The notes: generated from the sequence alone by a model not told the origin. 64,000 nt of DNA from Exiguobacterium algae (GCF_018617875.1 NZ_JACSKZ010000002.1:310001-374000); one strand, 5' to 3'; shown: positions 52,543 to 61,157, numbered from the stretch's first letter. Translations and numbers: made by a program.

Positions 52543-53457
52543 TTATGCATCGATTCCGGTAGCGGCCATTTCGCCAGGTGAGAGATGATGGCTCATCACA
52601 AGGTAAAAATCATTCGGTACCGGGGATTCGATAATCAGCTCCTGCCCCGTCATCGGATGACAAAGTCGAGCTGACATGCTGTGGAGTGCATGACGCCCCA
52701 TCACGGTCACACCACCGTACATCGTGTCCCCAATGAGGGGATGACTGATATGACGCAAGTGGACACGAATTTGGTGGGTTCGTCCCGTCTCAAGTTGAAT
52801 CGTCAATGCCGATACTTCGCCAAAACGCTCTACTTTGCGGATATGTGTTACGGCCCGTTGTCCATCTTCTGTCACGACTCGCTCCATGATCGAGTCAGCA
52901 GCACGACCGATCGGGGCGTCGATTGTTTGGGGTTCGAGTTCCCCTTCTACTAGTGCCAAATAGGAACGGGACAGCTCACTCTTTTTTTGAAGCTCACTGC
53001 ATAAATGATGGATATATGAGTATTTAGCAAACAACACGACACCGCTCGTGTCCCGATCGAGACGATTGATGACATGAATCGCTGATTTCAGACCAATCGT
53101 ATGGTAATAGCCGAGCACCGCATTCGCAAGCGTATCGGAAGGGTGCAAACGAGAAGGAATCGTCGCAATCCCTGCCGGTTTATCCACCGCAAGTAAGTAC
53201 TCGTCCTCGAATAGAATGGTGATTGGTCGATTCGAAGCGACCATCGTCGCAGAAGGTGTCTCTTCAGGGAAGTAAACGATGACTTCTTCGCCAGGATTCA
53301 GCTCGTGGCGCACCGTTCGTTCCAGACCATTCACTTCGATTTTACCGCCGTGCTTCACTTGCGTCAGCATTTTTCGGGAGATGCCCATCTCTTCCCGTAA
53401 AAAATCGCGAAGCGAGACTGTCGTCTCTGCGACGCGACGTAATGTAAATCCGTACAT
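52543..53457 (-). CDS. RluA-family rRNA pseudouridine synthase (YjbO)
   Basis: A 304-residue uridine isomerase. The N-terminus has an S4-like RNA-binding domain (SLRDFLREEMGISRKMLTQVKHGGKIEVNG), followed by the catalytic domain with HVINRLDRDTSGVVLFAK (~127-144, catalytic Asp in RLDRDTSG), GRTHQIRVHL (~222-231) and PLIGDTMYGG. Target uridine unknown; RluD-like by sequence pattern. ATG after GAAGGGAAG, three bases downstream of the nadK stop. Third gene of the conserved relQ-nadK-yjbO operon, as in B. subtilis yjbMNO. Confidence 0.92.
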   Translation of the reverse strand: MYGFTLRRVAETTVSLRDFLREEMGISRKMLTQVKHGGKIEVNGLERTVRHELNPGEEVIVYFPEETPSATMVASNRPITILFEDEYLLAVDKPAGIATIPSRLHPSDTLANAVLGYYHTIGLKSAIHVINRLDRDTSGVVLFAKYSYIHHLCSELQKKSELSRSYLALVEGELEPQTIDAPIGRAADSIMERVVTEDGQRAVTHIRKVERFGEVSALTIQLETGRTHQIRVHLRHISHPLIGDTMYGGVTVMGRHALHSMSARLCHPMTGQELIIESPVPNDFYLVMSHHLSPGEMAATGIDA

Positions 53458-53460
53458 GTG

Positions 53461-54258
53461 TTACTTCCCTTCTTCGATAAACGATTCTCTGACGCGTCTC
53501 CAAAACGGAAAAGGTCGGAAACGTGCAAATGTCACTTTCTCTTTTGCCACCGCACAACGAATCGAGACGACATCGGACCAGGATAAGGCTTCCTGGTGGT
53601 CAAACGCCAATTCAAATTCTGTTTTCGTATGGGGCTTGATTTCAACCTGGTGATGTTTTGGCAAAAGAAGCGGGGCTCCGATTGTACGATAAACCAGGTT
53701 GTTGATGGATGCCATCTCGGTCACTTGGATCGCTTCGATTGACGGATGAACGATCGCTCCGCCGAGTGCCTTGTTATACGCTGTCGAACCGGACGGAGTC
53801 GAAATGCATAATCCGTCTCCCCGGAACGTCTCGAAGTAATCTTCTCGAATGGATAAATCACAAACAAGCGTCCGCTTATAGTTTTTGATGGTACATTCGT
53901 TCATTGCCAACTGCCGGTCCGACGTCCCGTCTTCATAGTCAATCAACACTTCAACAAGTGGGTACGATACCGGTTCGAACGATTCACTCGTAATCATGTC
54001 CGTGAGCTCGTCCAATTCATCCGGCTGCCAATCGGCATAAAATCCGAGATGACCTGTATGAATCCCGACAAGCAACGTCTCGTCCAGTCGATCGACATAT
54101 TCATGAAACGCCTGCAACATCGTTCCATCACCTCCGACCGACACGACAATCCTCGGTTGTTCCGACATCGTGTGCCCCGCGGCTTGAAGTTTCTCGGTCA
54201 ATTCGTGTGCGATTTCCGCCGATCGCGCATCTCCCCTAGTCACAATCGCAAACTGCAT
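53461..54258 (-). CDS. nadK: NAD kinase
   Basis: Phosphorylates NAD to NADP; 265-residue cytosolic enzyme of the PpnK family. Seen: VSVGGDGTMLQAFH (~43-56), the conserved GIHTGHLGFYADW (~72), LAMNECTIKN (~118) and the catalytic TPSGSTAYNKALGGAIVHP (~148-166). ATG after GGGGGAG. Twelve bases after relQ and three before the pseudouridine synthase gene. Linking NADP supply with alarmone synthesis in one message is the normal arrangement for Bacilli (yjbN). Confidence 0.96.
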   Translation of the reverse strand: MQFAIVTRGDARSAEIAHELTEKLQAAGHTMSEQPRIVVSVGGDGTMLQAFHEYVDRLDETLLVGIHTGHLGFYADWQPDELDELTDMITSESFEPVSYPLVEVLIDYEDGTSDRQLAMNECTIKNYKRTLVCDLSIREDYFETFRGDGLCISTPSGSTAYNKALGGAIVHPSIEAIQVTEMASINNLVYRTIGAPLLLPKHHQVEIKPHTKTEFELAFDHQEALSWSDVVSIRCAVAKEKVTFARFRPFPFWRRVRESFIEEGK

Positions 54259-54270
54259 GCGTTACTCCCC

Positions 54271-54915
54271 CTATTCCTGATCCGATTGTACATTCATCTC
54301 TTTATCCCGAAACACTTGTTGCGCATCCTGTATCTCGACACGGAGTTGGCTCATTTCCGCATCCAGTAAGAACGCCGCTTCCGCTGCCCGACGCAACCGC
54401 TCCTGTACTTCAAGTGGCATGTCGCCGTCGTATTTATAGTTCAATGAATGTTCGATGGTCGCCCAAAAGTTCATGGCCAGTGTACGAATCTGTACCTCGA
54501 CCAAGGTCGGGAATTCTCCATGGATCGTCTGGACAGGATACTCTAAAATGACATGGTATGAACGGTACCCTGATGCTTTTTGATTCGTGATGTAGTTTCG
54601 CTCTTCGACGATTCTGAAGTCCGTCCGCTGATGCAAAAGGTCCAATACGTGAACGATATCATCAACGAATTGGCACATAATTCGTAGTCCTGCGATGTCC
54701 TGCATATCGGTCGCAAGTTCATCCTCGGCAATCTGCTTGCGCTTCGCTTTTTCCAAAATGCTTCCCACCGGCTTCACTCGTCCCGTGACGAATTCAATGG
54801 GTGAATGATCATTTTGCGACTTAAATTGCTTTCGGACGGCTTTTAGCTTCACTTTCAATTCGTCGACCGCAATCTGATACGGTACTAAAAATTGATCCCA
54901 GTTCACTGATTGCAT
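54271..54915 (-). CDS. relQ: Small alarmone synthetase RelQ/SAS1
   Basis: Makes (p)ppGpp from ATP and GDP/GTP; 214 residues, no hydrolase or regulatory domains. RelA/SpoT nucleotidyltransferase signatures: FVTGRVKPVGSILEKAKRK (~42-60), DIAGLRIMCQFVDDI (~72-86), SGYRSYHVIL (~114-123) and VEVQIRTLAMNFWATIEHSLNYKY (~138-161). The long C-terminal helix is typical of RelQ rather than RelP. ATG with GTGGTGA upstream. First gene of the relQ-nadK-rluD operon and divergent from the CYTH gene; the shared upstream region carries a GGAAAAA/TTTTTCC inverted repeat. Confidence 0.95.
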   Translation of the reverse strand: MQSVNWDQFLVPYQIAVDELKVKLKAVRKQFKSQNDHSPIEFVTGRVKPVGSILEKAKRKQIAEDELATDMQDIAGLRIMCQFVDDIVHVLDLLHQRTDFRIVEERNYITNQKASGYRSYHVILEYPVQTIHGEFPTLVEVQIRTLAMNFWATIEHSLNYKYDGDMPLEVQERLRRAAEAAFLLDAEMSQLRVEIQDAQQVFRDKEMNVQSDQE

Positions 54916-55023
54916 ACGTTGTCACCACTTTCGTTCATTTCAGGAAAAACACGATTTTTCCGTATGTGTCCGTATGTATGGTATCATAAACGAACAATTG
55001 TTCATAGAATGGAGCGATGATTC

Positions 55024-55605
55024 ATGACCCAAGAAGTGGAAATTGAATTCAAATCGATGTTAACAAAAGAAGAATATGAAACGCTTCTACATGCCTATCA
55101 ACTCGACAACTCGATTAAATGGCAAGCAAACGATTATTTCGATACGTCAAATTTTGACCTGAAACGTCATGGGGCCGCCCTCAGAATTCGCGAAAAAAAG
55201 AATGGTCAGGTTTTGACATTGAAGCAACCGCATGAAGTCGGTCTGTTGGAAACACATGCCTCTATCACGGAATCAGAAGCGGAAGATTTATTCAAATACG
55301 GGATCATTCATGATCAAAAGATGAAAGAAGCACTTGCTCCATTCGAGCTGTCTTCCCCACTCGAACACTTAGGACGTCTTGAAACGAATCGGGCCGAACT
55401 AGAGACACCGGACGGACTTCTTGTCCTGGACCAAAGCCATTATTTGGAGACAACCGACTACGAAATAGAATTTGAAGTATCGGATGAAGAAGCCGGAAAA
55501 CTTGCGTTCGAACAACTGCTGGCCAAACACGAAATCCCAATACGCCCGGCCAAAAATAAAATCGTACGGTTCATGGAATTGAAAGCGGGACGCACTGAAG
55601 GTTGA
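55024..55605 (+). CDS. yjbK: CYTH-domain protein (triphosphate tunnel enzyme, YjbK type)
   Basis: A 193-residue protein of the CYTH superfamily. The signature ExExK is EIEFK at residues ~7-11; alternating charged strands (ALRIREKKNGQVLTLKQPHEVG, YEIEFEVSD) line the tunnel, and it ends with KNKIVRFMELKAGR. CYTH proteins hydrolyse inorganic or nucleoside triphosphates or make cAMP; the B. subtilis homologue lies in this operon region. ATG after GGAGCGATGA. A weak hairpin terminator at 55598 lets some read-through into the spxH gene. Possible link to the RelQ nucleotides is speculative. Confidence 0.9.
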   Translation: MTQEVEIEFKSMLTKEEYETLLHAYQLDNSIKWQANDYFDTSNFDLKRHGAALRIREKKNGQVLTLKQPHEVGLLETHASITESEAEDLFKYGIIHDQKMKEALAPFELSSPLEHLGRLETNRAELETPDGLLVLDQSHYLETTDYEIEFEVSDEEAGKLAFEQLLAKHEIPIRPAKNKIVRFMELKAGRTEG

Positions 55606-55630
55606 GCAGATACTTTGCCAACCTTTTTTT
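55598..55630 (+). terminator. Hairpin after the CYTH gene, overlapping the spxH promoter
   Basis: AAGGTTG / CAACCTT, seven bp with a 14-base loop and seven T: a weak terminator. It contains the -35 of the spxH promoter. Confidence 0.6.
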
Positions 55631-55644
55631 GTCGTTGCTACAAT
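55615..55644 (+). promoter_or_regulatory. spxH (yjbH) promoter
   Basis: TTGCCA (55615-55620), 18-bp spacer, TACAAT (55639-55644) preceded by TGC; an extended -10 promoter. Confidence 0.65.
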
Positions 55645-55692
55645 GAGCATACAAGTTGAACATGATTTTTTTGCCGAGAGGAGGCGACACAA

Positions 55693-56466
55693 ATGGAACT
55701 TGAACAATGTAATGGGTCATCCTGTTCTCTGGAAGAATCTCCTATACAAGTCACGTATAAGCCATTAGAGCTATTCTATTTCATGGATATCTCTAATCCG
55801 GATAACTTTCAAGTGATGACGCTCATTAAAAAATTAGAGCTCGAATACGGTCATGTGATTCGTTTTCGTATGGTCTCTACCGTTCCTAGCTGTGTTGGCG
55901 GATGTCAGGAAGAGGTTCGCCTTCTCACGATGATCAAAGCGTTAGAACTTCAAGGAAAACGTCATGCGATGCGCTTTTTGCGCCATCTGCATATAAATGA
56001 TCTCTTTTCAGACAAACAATCTGCTACGGCTGATTTATGGGAAATCGCACGTTCATTCGAAGACTACGGGCTTGATTTGAATGAGCTGGAAGCCGATTTT
56101 CATTCCAATCAGCTTCTCAGTGCCCTGGCCGTTGACCATCAAGTACTGAAGGACTGGGAGATTGAGTCATTGCCCGCCCTCACATTCGTGACACGGGATG
56201 AGGCTCTTAAAATTGAAGGCGTATATCCTTACGACGTTTATCAGTCTGTTATGGCAGAGTTATTGGGCTACACGCCCGTCCGCTCCAAAGATTGGGACGT
56301 TGCAAAAGTACTCGCACGTTATGATGCTTCGACAATCACAGAACTCGCTTATATTCTAGATTTAGACAAAACGGCGATCGAACGAGAGTTAAAAAAGCTT
56401 TCCCTCCAGCAACGCTGCCGACCTGTACCAGGGTGCAGCGGTGAGGCATGGGCTAAAACGAAATAA
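55693..56466 (+). CDS. spxH: SpxH/YjbH-type adaptor for Spx degradation, lacking the CxxC motif
   Basis: A 257-residue DsbA-fold protein that delivers the redox regulator Spx to ClpXP; mecA, another Clp adaptor, is also in this window. The thioredoxin-like start KPLELFYFMDISNPDNFQVMTLIKKLELEYG is clearly related to YjbH. B. subtilis YjbH, as I remember it, has a CPEC motif (DPLCPECW); here the same place reads NPDN. The zinc-binding His-rich N-terminus of the B. subtilis protein is missing, replaced by CNGSSC. A C-terminal HTH-like segment (STITELAYILDLDKTAIERELKKL) ends it. ATG after GAGGAGG. Convergent with RoxS/pepF. Confidence 0.88.
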   Translation: MELEQCNGSSCSLEESPIQVTYKPLELFYFMDISNPDNFQVMTLIKKLELEYGHVIRFRMVSTVPSCVGGCQEEVRLLTMIKALELQGKRHAMRFLRHLHINDLFSDKQSATADLWEIARSFEDYGLDLNELEADFHSNQLLSALAVDHQVLKDWEIESLPALTFVTRDEALKIEGVYPYDVYQSVMAELLGYTPVRSKDWDVAKVLARYDASTITELAYILDLDKTAIERELKKLSLQQRCRPVPGCSGEAWAKTK

Positions 56467-56604
56467 AAAGAACCCCACGGCCGGGGAGCCGTGGGGTTTT
56501 TGATGTCTCAAGCGGGGACAAGAGACATCTGTCTTGAGGCCCGGGGAAGGCCTGCAAGATGGGAGAAAGTTTACGGTCAATAAAGGGGTTTGTGATTGAT
56601 TTCA
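56463..56604 (-). ncRNA. roxS: RoxS/RsaE small RNA
   Basis: A redox-linked sRNA of about 140 nt, encoded in the yjbH-pepF gap. The 5' part GAAAUCAAUCACA..., followed by CCCCUUU and UUUCUCCCAUC, agrees with what I recall of S. aureus RsaE and B. subtilis RoxS. C-rich single-stranded motifs (CCCCUUU, UCUCCC, UUCCCC) base-pair with Shine-Dalgarno regions. This version is longer than the 100-115 nt relatives and has an extra hairpin (56502-56529) with a UGUCCCCGC loop. Promoter at 56612-56640; the terminator is the spxH hairpin used from the other side. Roles in TCA-cycle/NADH balance are family knowledge. Confidence 0.82.
56468..56500. terminator. Shared terminator of spxH and roxS
   Basis: Eleven-bp stem AACCCCACGGC / GCCGTGGGGTT with T runs on plus (TTTTT) and on minus (TTCTTTTTATTT). 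Confidence 0.94.
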
Positions 56605-56606
56605 CA
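56591..56606. promoter_or_regulatory. TGTGA-N6-TCACA palindrome at the roxS start (Rex/FNR type)
   Basis: TGTGATTGATTTCACA is an exact TGTGA-N6-TCACA palindrome overlapping +1 to about +14 of roxS. It fits Rex (TTGTGA-N6-TCACAA) and FNR boxes; the position over +1 predicts repression. Rex repression of RoxS is known in B. subtilis. Confidence 0.75.
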
Positions 56607-56611
56607 CTTAT

Positions 56612-56640
56612 AATATACCGAGTGTAGATTCATTTGACAA
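56612..56640 (-). promoter_or_regulatory. roxS promoter
   Basis: Minus strand TTGTCA (56635-56640), 17-bp spacer, TATATT (56612-56617). It starts about 30 bp past the pepF stop, with no terminator between. Confidence 0.8.
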
Positions 56641-56668
56641 CCTCTTTGTGTACACTGTCACATATTGT

Positions 56669-58471
56669 TCACGCGAACAATAATGATTCCATTTCATCAA
56701 GGACCGCTTCAAACTGTTCGAGTGCAGCTTGGACCGGTTGTTTCGTCGTCATATCGACACCCGCTGCTTTCAATACTTCAATCGGATAGTCACTAGAACC
56801 AGCTTTTAAGAAGTTATCGATGTAGCGTCTGACTGCCGGTTCTCCTTCTTCCATGATCTGTTGCGAGAGCGCGGTTGATGCAGAGATGCCCGTTGCGTAC
56901 TGGTAGACATAGTAGTTGTAATAGAAGTGCGGGATTCGTGCCCACTCATAAGCGATTTCTTCATCAATCACAATCTCTTCTCCGAAGTATCGCTTGTTCA
57001 ACTCAAGGTACGTTTCATTCAAGTATTCTGGTGTTAACGACACGCCTTCTTGAGCCGCTTTATGAATCATATGTTCGAATTCCGCAAACATGGTCTGACG
57101 GAACAACGTACCTCGGAATGTCTCCAATTGGTTGTTCAATAGATAGAGTCTCTCTTCTTTCGCCGTCCGGGTTTTGAGAAGGTGATCATTGAGCAATGCC
57201 TCGTTCGTCGTGGATGCAACCTCCGCGACAAAGATGGAATAATCGCCGTACGGATAGGGCTGTGATGCTCGAGTGTAATGACTATGGACCGAGTGACCGA
57301 ATTCATGGGCTAACGTGAACAAGTTGTTGACGTTATCTTGCCAGTTCATCAAGATGAATGGTTGCGTGTCGTATGCCCCGGAAGAATACGCTCCGCTCCG
57401 CTTCCCTCTCGTCTCACGGACGTCTACCCAACGAGAAGCAAGACCCTCTTTCACAATCTGACTGTACTCCTCGCCGAGTGGTGCCAACCCATCAATCATC
57501 AACTGTTTGGCTTCATCGTATGAAATTTTCATTTCAACGTCTTTAACGAGCGGTGTGTACAAGTCATACATATGCAACTCTTCCACATCAAGGGCACGCT
57601 TACGCAAAGCCACATACCGATGTAACAAATCCAGACGCTCGTTGACTGCTTCGACTAGTCCATCGTATACAGACTCAGGAATGGCGTTATGGTGAAGCGC
57701 AGCTTGTCTTGCACTCTCAAACTTTCTCACAGAAGCGTAGAAATTGTCTTTTTTCACACTTCCTGAAAGTGTTGAGGCGAACGTATTCAAATATTGTTGA
57801 TACGTCCCATACATCGCTTTAAACGCGCCTTCGCGCACACTACGGTCTGACGATTCAAGGAAGGTGATGTAGCGGCCATGCGTCAACTCGACTTCCTCAC
57901 CTTTTTCATTTTTGACTTTCGGGAATTTCAAATCCGCATTATTCAACATCCCGAATGTCGAACTGGATTGACCGAGCACATCCCCCGCCTGCGCGAGAAT
58001 CGCTTCTTCTGCCTCTGTCAATACATGAGGGCGCTCTTGCGCCAATTCGTCGAACGCATGACGATAAACACGCAGCGGTTCATGCGCATCCATGAACGAT
58101 TGAATTTTCTCTTCTTCAATAGCCAAGAGCTCCGGTGTCATGAAAGCGAGTTGAGCAGAGATTTGCGAGGCAAGCGATCCCGCCCGGTCATTTAACGCCT
58201 GATAATGGCTATTCGCCGTATCTTCGTCGTAGCGCATATGCGCATATGTATACAGTTTATGTAGCTGACGCGATAAATCATCACGAAGCTGTAACGCTTC
58301 AAATAATGTTTCAGCTGCCTCCCCAAGGCGGCCTTTATACGCGAGTAATGCTGGAACTTTTTCTTTCAAAGATGAAAAATCTGCTTCCCAAGCCTGATCA
58401 TCTGCATAGATGGTTTCCAAATTCCACGTCTCCTCGACCGGAACTTGTTGTCGTGTTAATACTTCAGACAT
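56669..58471 (-). CDS. pepF: Oligoendopeptidase F
   Basis: A 600-residue M3 zinc metallopeptidase that trims oligopeptides of about 7-17 residues. The active-site motif is FTLAHEFGHSVHSHY (~382-396; HEFGH with Glu catalytic) and a downstream Glu-containing helix FVAEVASTTNEALL (~413-426). The N-terminal half is helical as usual. Homologous to YjbG of B. subtilis and in the same coiA-pepF order. ATG after GGGAGTGG. The stop codon lies inside a 16-bp palindrome (56665-56680) and there is no terminator before roxS, so long pepF transcripts probably run to the roxS terminator. Confidence 0.95.
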   Translation of the reverse strand: MSEVLTRQQVPVEETWNLETIYADDQAWEADFSSLKEKVPALLAYKGRLGEAAETLFEALQLRDDLSRQLHKLYTYAHMRYDEDTANSHYQALNDRAGSLASQISAQLAFMTPELLAIEEEKIQSFMDAHEPLRVYRHAFDELAQERPHVLTEAEEAILAQAGDVLGQSSSTFGMLNNADLKFPKVKNEKGEEVELTHGRYITFLESSDRSVREGAFKAMYGTYQQYLNTFASTLSGSVKKDNFYASVRKFESARQAALHHNAIPESVYDGLVEAVNERLDLLHRYVALRKRALDVEELHMYDLYTPLVKDVEMKISYDEAKQLMIDGLAPLGEEYSQIVKEGLASRWVDVRETRGKRSGAYSSGAYDTQPFILMNWQDNVNNLFTLAHEFGHSVHSHYTRASQPYPYGDYSIFVAEVASTTNEALLNDHLLKTRTAKEERLYLLNNQLETFRGTLFRQTMFAEFEHMIHKAAQEGVSLTPEYLNETYLELNKRYFGEEIVIDEEIAYEWARIPHFYYNYYVYQYATGISASTALSQQIMEEGEPAVRRYIDNFLKAGSSDYPIEVLKAAGVDMTTKQPVQAALEQFEAVLDEMESLLFA

Positions 58472-58488
58472 ATGTCCACTCCCTTTTC

Positions 58489-59550
58489 CTATGATTTGTA
58501 CGATTTTTCAATCAATCGTTGAATTCCTTGAAACATCCGTTTATCGTGACGTCGTGCTTCTTCTGGTGATTGAGGGATCGGCCAGTCACAAACGTTTTCC
58601 GATAAATGGCACACGTTCAAGAGTTGTTTCCATTGTACATGAAATCGAGGGGAAAAGTCGCTTGTCGGTACGATCCCAAATTGACGACACGTCTTCTCGA
58701 TACTCCACTCGACTGCATCGTTCGGTCGCTCCAGACGATTAATGTACAAAACAGTTTGGAAATCAAAAGGGTGTATGTGAATCCCCCATAAACCGGTCAA
58801 CGGTAAATAACACGCTGACGGAAGTAAGGAAGGCGGAATTCCAAGCGGATACAAGCGGTTTAAGATGAGACGACGATTGACCGATGATGGAAAAGGAGGC
58901 ATTGAACGTTTCCTTCGAACGACCTCCCCCCAACCATGATGATCAAAGTGATAATATGCTTCATACGGGAATCCCTCAAGGCAAGACGTTTCCATCCACG
59001 TCCCATGCGCATATTTCAAGGAAACCGGAAATCCGACATAACGATAGATGGTTTTCTGAGAGATCGCCATCAAGGTGTGCAAGCGATTCATCTCGAAACG
59101 CATCCATGGTTTGAAGGCTGCCGCTTGATTGACTTCGAACCCACTGGCCATCCAAATGACATCCAGCCCCGCACGCATGTAGTCCGCCGTTCTCTTTTCA
59201 TATTGCTCGACGCTGAGTGGAGAGGCTTGTACTTCGACAATCAGTGATTTCCCATCTCTTTTAGCCACGAGATCGGCCCGACGGGAACCGATGCGCACTT
59301 CCTGGTCGACTTCATAGCCACGAGATTGCAGCCATTGCCGAACATTCCATTTGTCCTGATGATGCCCGACAGACTCAGCCCGACCGCACGTATGGATGTG
59401 GGCGAAATGAAGCCGGCGTTTTGTCCCTTGTTTGAGAATCACCCCTTCATTGCAAACCGGGCATGCGAAAGGAGCAAGTTGCCTGATCTGCGTCGGTTTT
59501 AGGGTATAGGCATCGACCATGTCCCCTTCCTTTCCGATTGCAAACCGCAT
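58489..59550 (-). CDS. coiA: Competence protein CoiA
   Basis: A 353-residue nuclease-like protein needed for handling incoming single strands in competent cells (with RecA, DprA). It starts with a small zinc-ribbon-like segment (CPVCNEGVILK, then HFAHIHTCGR), followed by the CoiA nuclease core: EVRIGSRRADLVAK (~84-97) and LIVEVQASPLSVEQYEKR (~103-120), giving the D-x(n)-E-x-Q pattern of restriction-type nucleases. ATG after GGAGGG. It lies between cls and pepF on the same strand, 12 bases after cls. Confidence 0.9.
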   Translation of the reverse strand: MRFAIGKEGDMVDAYTLKPTQIRQLAPFACPVCNEGVILKQGTKRRLHFAHIHTCGRAESVGHHQDKWNVRQWLQSRGYEVDQEVRIGSRRADLVAKRDGKSLIVEVQASPLSVEQYEKRTADYMRAGLDVIWMASGFEVNQAAAFKPWMRFEMNRLHTLMAISQKTIYRYVGFPVSLKYAHGTWMETSCLEGFPYEAYYHFDHHGWGEVVRRKRSMPPFPSSVNRRLILNRLYPLGIPPSLLPSACYLPLTGLWGIHIHPFDFQTVLYINRLERPNDAVEWSIEKTCRQFGIVPTSDFSPRFHVQWKQLLNVCHLSENVCDWPIPQSPEEARRHDKRMFQGIQRLIEKSYKS

Positions 59551-59562
59551 CTTGCTCCCTCC

Positions 59563-61074
59563 TCAAAGTAGTGGTGAAAACATTCGGGCGAGTGATTCAA
59601 TCAATTTTATAAAGAACGACCGTTTTTCAAAAGTGGTCAGTTCCAATTCGTGAGAACCTTCGAAGTCCTGATACAAGTCTTGTTTTAACTTGTGTACCGA
59701 ATTCGTGTTATATAGAAGGGCGTTCACTTCAAAATTCAGATGGAAACTCCGAAAGTCCATATTTGCCGTTCCGATGGTCGCCAGACCGTCATCGACGACA
59801 ATCACTTTTGAATGCATAAACCCTTCTTCATACAAGTAGATTTTGACCCCGGCGAGTAACAATTCCTCATAATAGGAACGGCTCGCATAAAACACGATCT
59901 TATGATCAGGGTAGCTCGGCAATACAATCCGGACATCGATACCGGATAACGATGCCGTTTTCAGGGCACTCATGATGTCTTCGTCCGGAATAAGGTATGG
60001 CGAGGAAATATATACTGACTTTTTCGCCGAATTAATTAAAGCGAAATAAATCGACTTCATCGTCTCATAAGGTTCATCCGGACCACTCGCCACGATTTGG
60101 ACACCGCCACTCGCACTCCGAACCGTTTCCAGCGGTTCTAAATAAAACGGTGTGAACAACCGCTCTCCAGTCATGTAGTACCAATCTTGTAGAAATACAA
60201 GCTGCAACTCCGATACCCCTTCACCCCTGACATACAGATGAGTGTCCCGCCAAAATCCGAATTTCGAGTGTTCCCCCAAATACTCATCTCCGACGTTCAA
60301 CCCTCCTGTAAACGCCTCCGTCCCATCAATCACGACGATTTTACGATGATTTCGATAGTTGGTCTTACTCGATACGAGCGGAAGAATAACCGGAAAGAAC
60401 GCTTGAACTTGTATGCCGGCTTGTCTCATTTCCTCAAAAAAAGAACCACTTGTATGAATGGACCCTACAGCATCATACAAAAAACGTACTTCGACCCCTG
60501 ATTTCGCTTTCTCGATTAAAATACGTTGTATTTCCCGAGAAATACGGTCATCGCGAAAAATGTAATACTCCAAATGAATATGACGGGTCGCACCACGTAA
60601 CGCCGGTAAGAGCTTAGAGAATTTTTCTTCGCCGTTTGTCAAGATTTGTGTATAGGTGTTTGACGAGACCGGCAATTGATTCAACGATGAGGTGAGATGC
60701 AACAATTTCTCATAATCATCATGGGCAAACATGAGCGACGGCGAGACCGTCATGGCTTTCTGGCGATACGCGAGGTACGTCTCTTCATCCAGCATCGCCT
60801 TTTCTTTAAACATCCGCTTTCTCCGATAATTTTGACCAAAGACAAAGTATGCGAAGAGACCAATGACGGGAAAGCCGATCATGACAATCGCCCAAATCAA
60901 CGTACGTTGCGGATTTCGGTTCTCAAGTAGAATGACGAGCAATATACTGAACGTCGTCAAAAACACAAGGATCGAGAACAGGCCGATCACTTGTGAACTC
61001 CAGTAATAAGATAATACAGCAATGAGCCCCGCGAGCAGAATGAGGGAAAATAACACTTGTATGCGTCGCAACAT
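59563..61074 (-). CDS. cls: Cardiolipin synthase (ClsA type)
   Basis: A 503-residue membrane phospholipase D-type enzyme joining phosphatidylglycerol molecules into cardiolipin. Two N-terminal helices (~8-28 and ~32-52), a third near 62-80, then two complete HKD motifs: HRKIVVIDG (~240-248) with GGLNVGDEY, and HSKVIVVDDG (~420-429) with GTANMDFRS. The start at ATG 61074 follows GAGGTCAGG by seven bases; the ATG at 61101 has no ribosome binding site. Transcribed with coiA downstream. It interrupts the mecA-coiA order seen in B. subtilis. Confidence 0.93.
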   Translation of the reverse strand: MLRRIQVLFSLILLAGLIAVLSYYWSSQVIGLFSILVFLTTFSILLVILLENRNPQRTLIWAIVMIGFPVIGLFAYFVFGQNYRRKRMFKEKAMLDEETYLAYRQKAMTVSPSLMFAHDDYEKLLHLTSSLNQLPVSSNTYTQILTNGEEKFSKLLPALRGATRHIHLEYYIFRDDRISREIQRILIEKAKSGVEVRFLYDAVGSIHTSGSFFEEMRQAGIQVQAFFPVILPLVSSKTNYRNHRKIVVIDGTEAFTGGLNVGDEYLGEHSKFGFWRDTHLYVRGEGVSELQLVFLQDWYYMTGERLFTPFYLEPLETVRSASGGVQIVASGPDEPYETMKSIYFALINSAKKSVYISSPYLIPDEDIMSALKTASLSGIDVRIVLPSYPDHKIVFYASRSYYEELLLAGVKIYLYEEGFMHSKVIVVDDGLATIGTANMDFRSFHLNFEVNALLYNTNSVHKLKQDLYQDFEGSHELELTTFEKRSFFIKLIESLARMFSPLL

Positions 61075-61157
61075 ATTATAACCTGACCTCGTTTCTGTCA
61101 TGTATTATCATTAATTATACATCGTAACGGTATTCTTTTGAGGGGAGCGAAGAAAAA

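Noticed and set aside
56665-56680. Palindrome TTGTTC-ACGC-GAACAA as a LexA box
   Set aside because: The Bacillus LexA box is GAAC-N4-GTTC; here the half-sites are in the opposite order, and the position over the pepF stop is unsuited.
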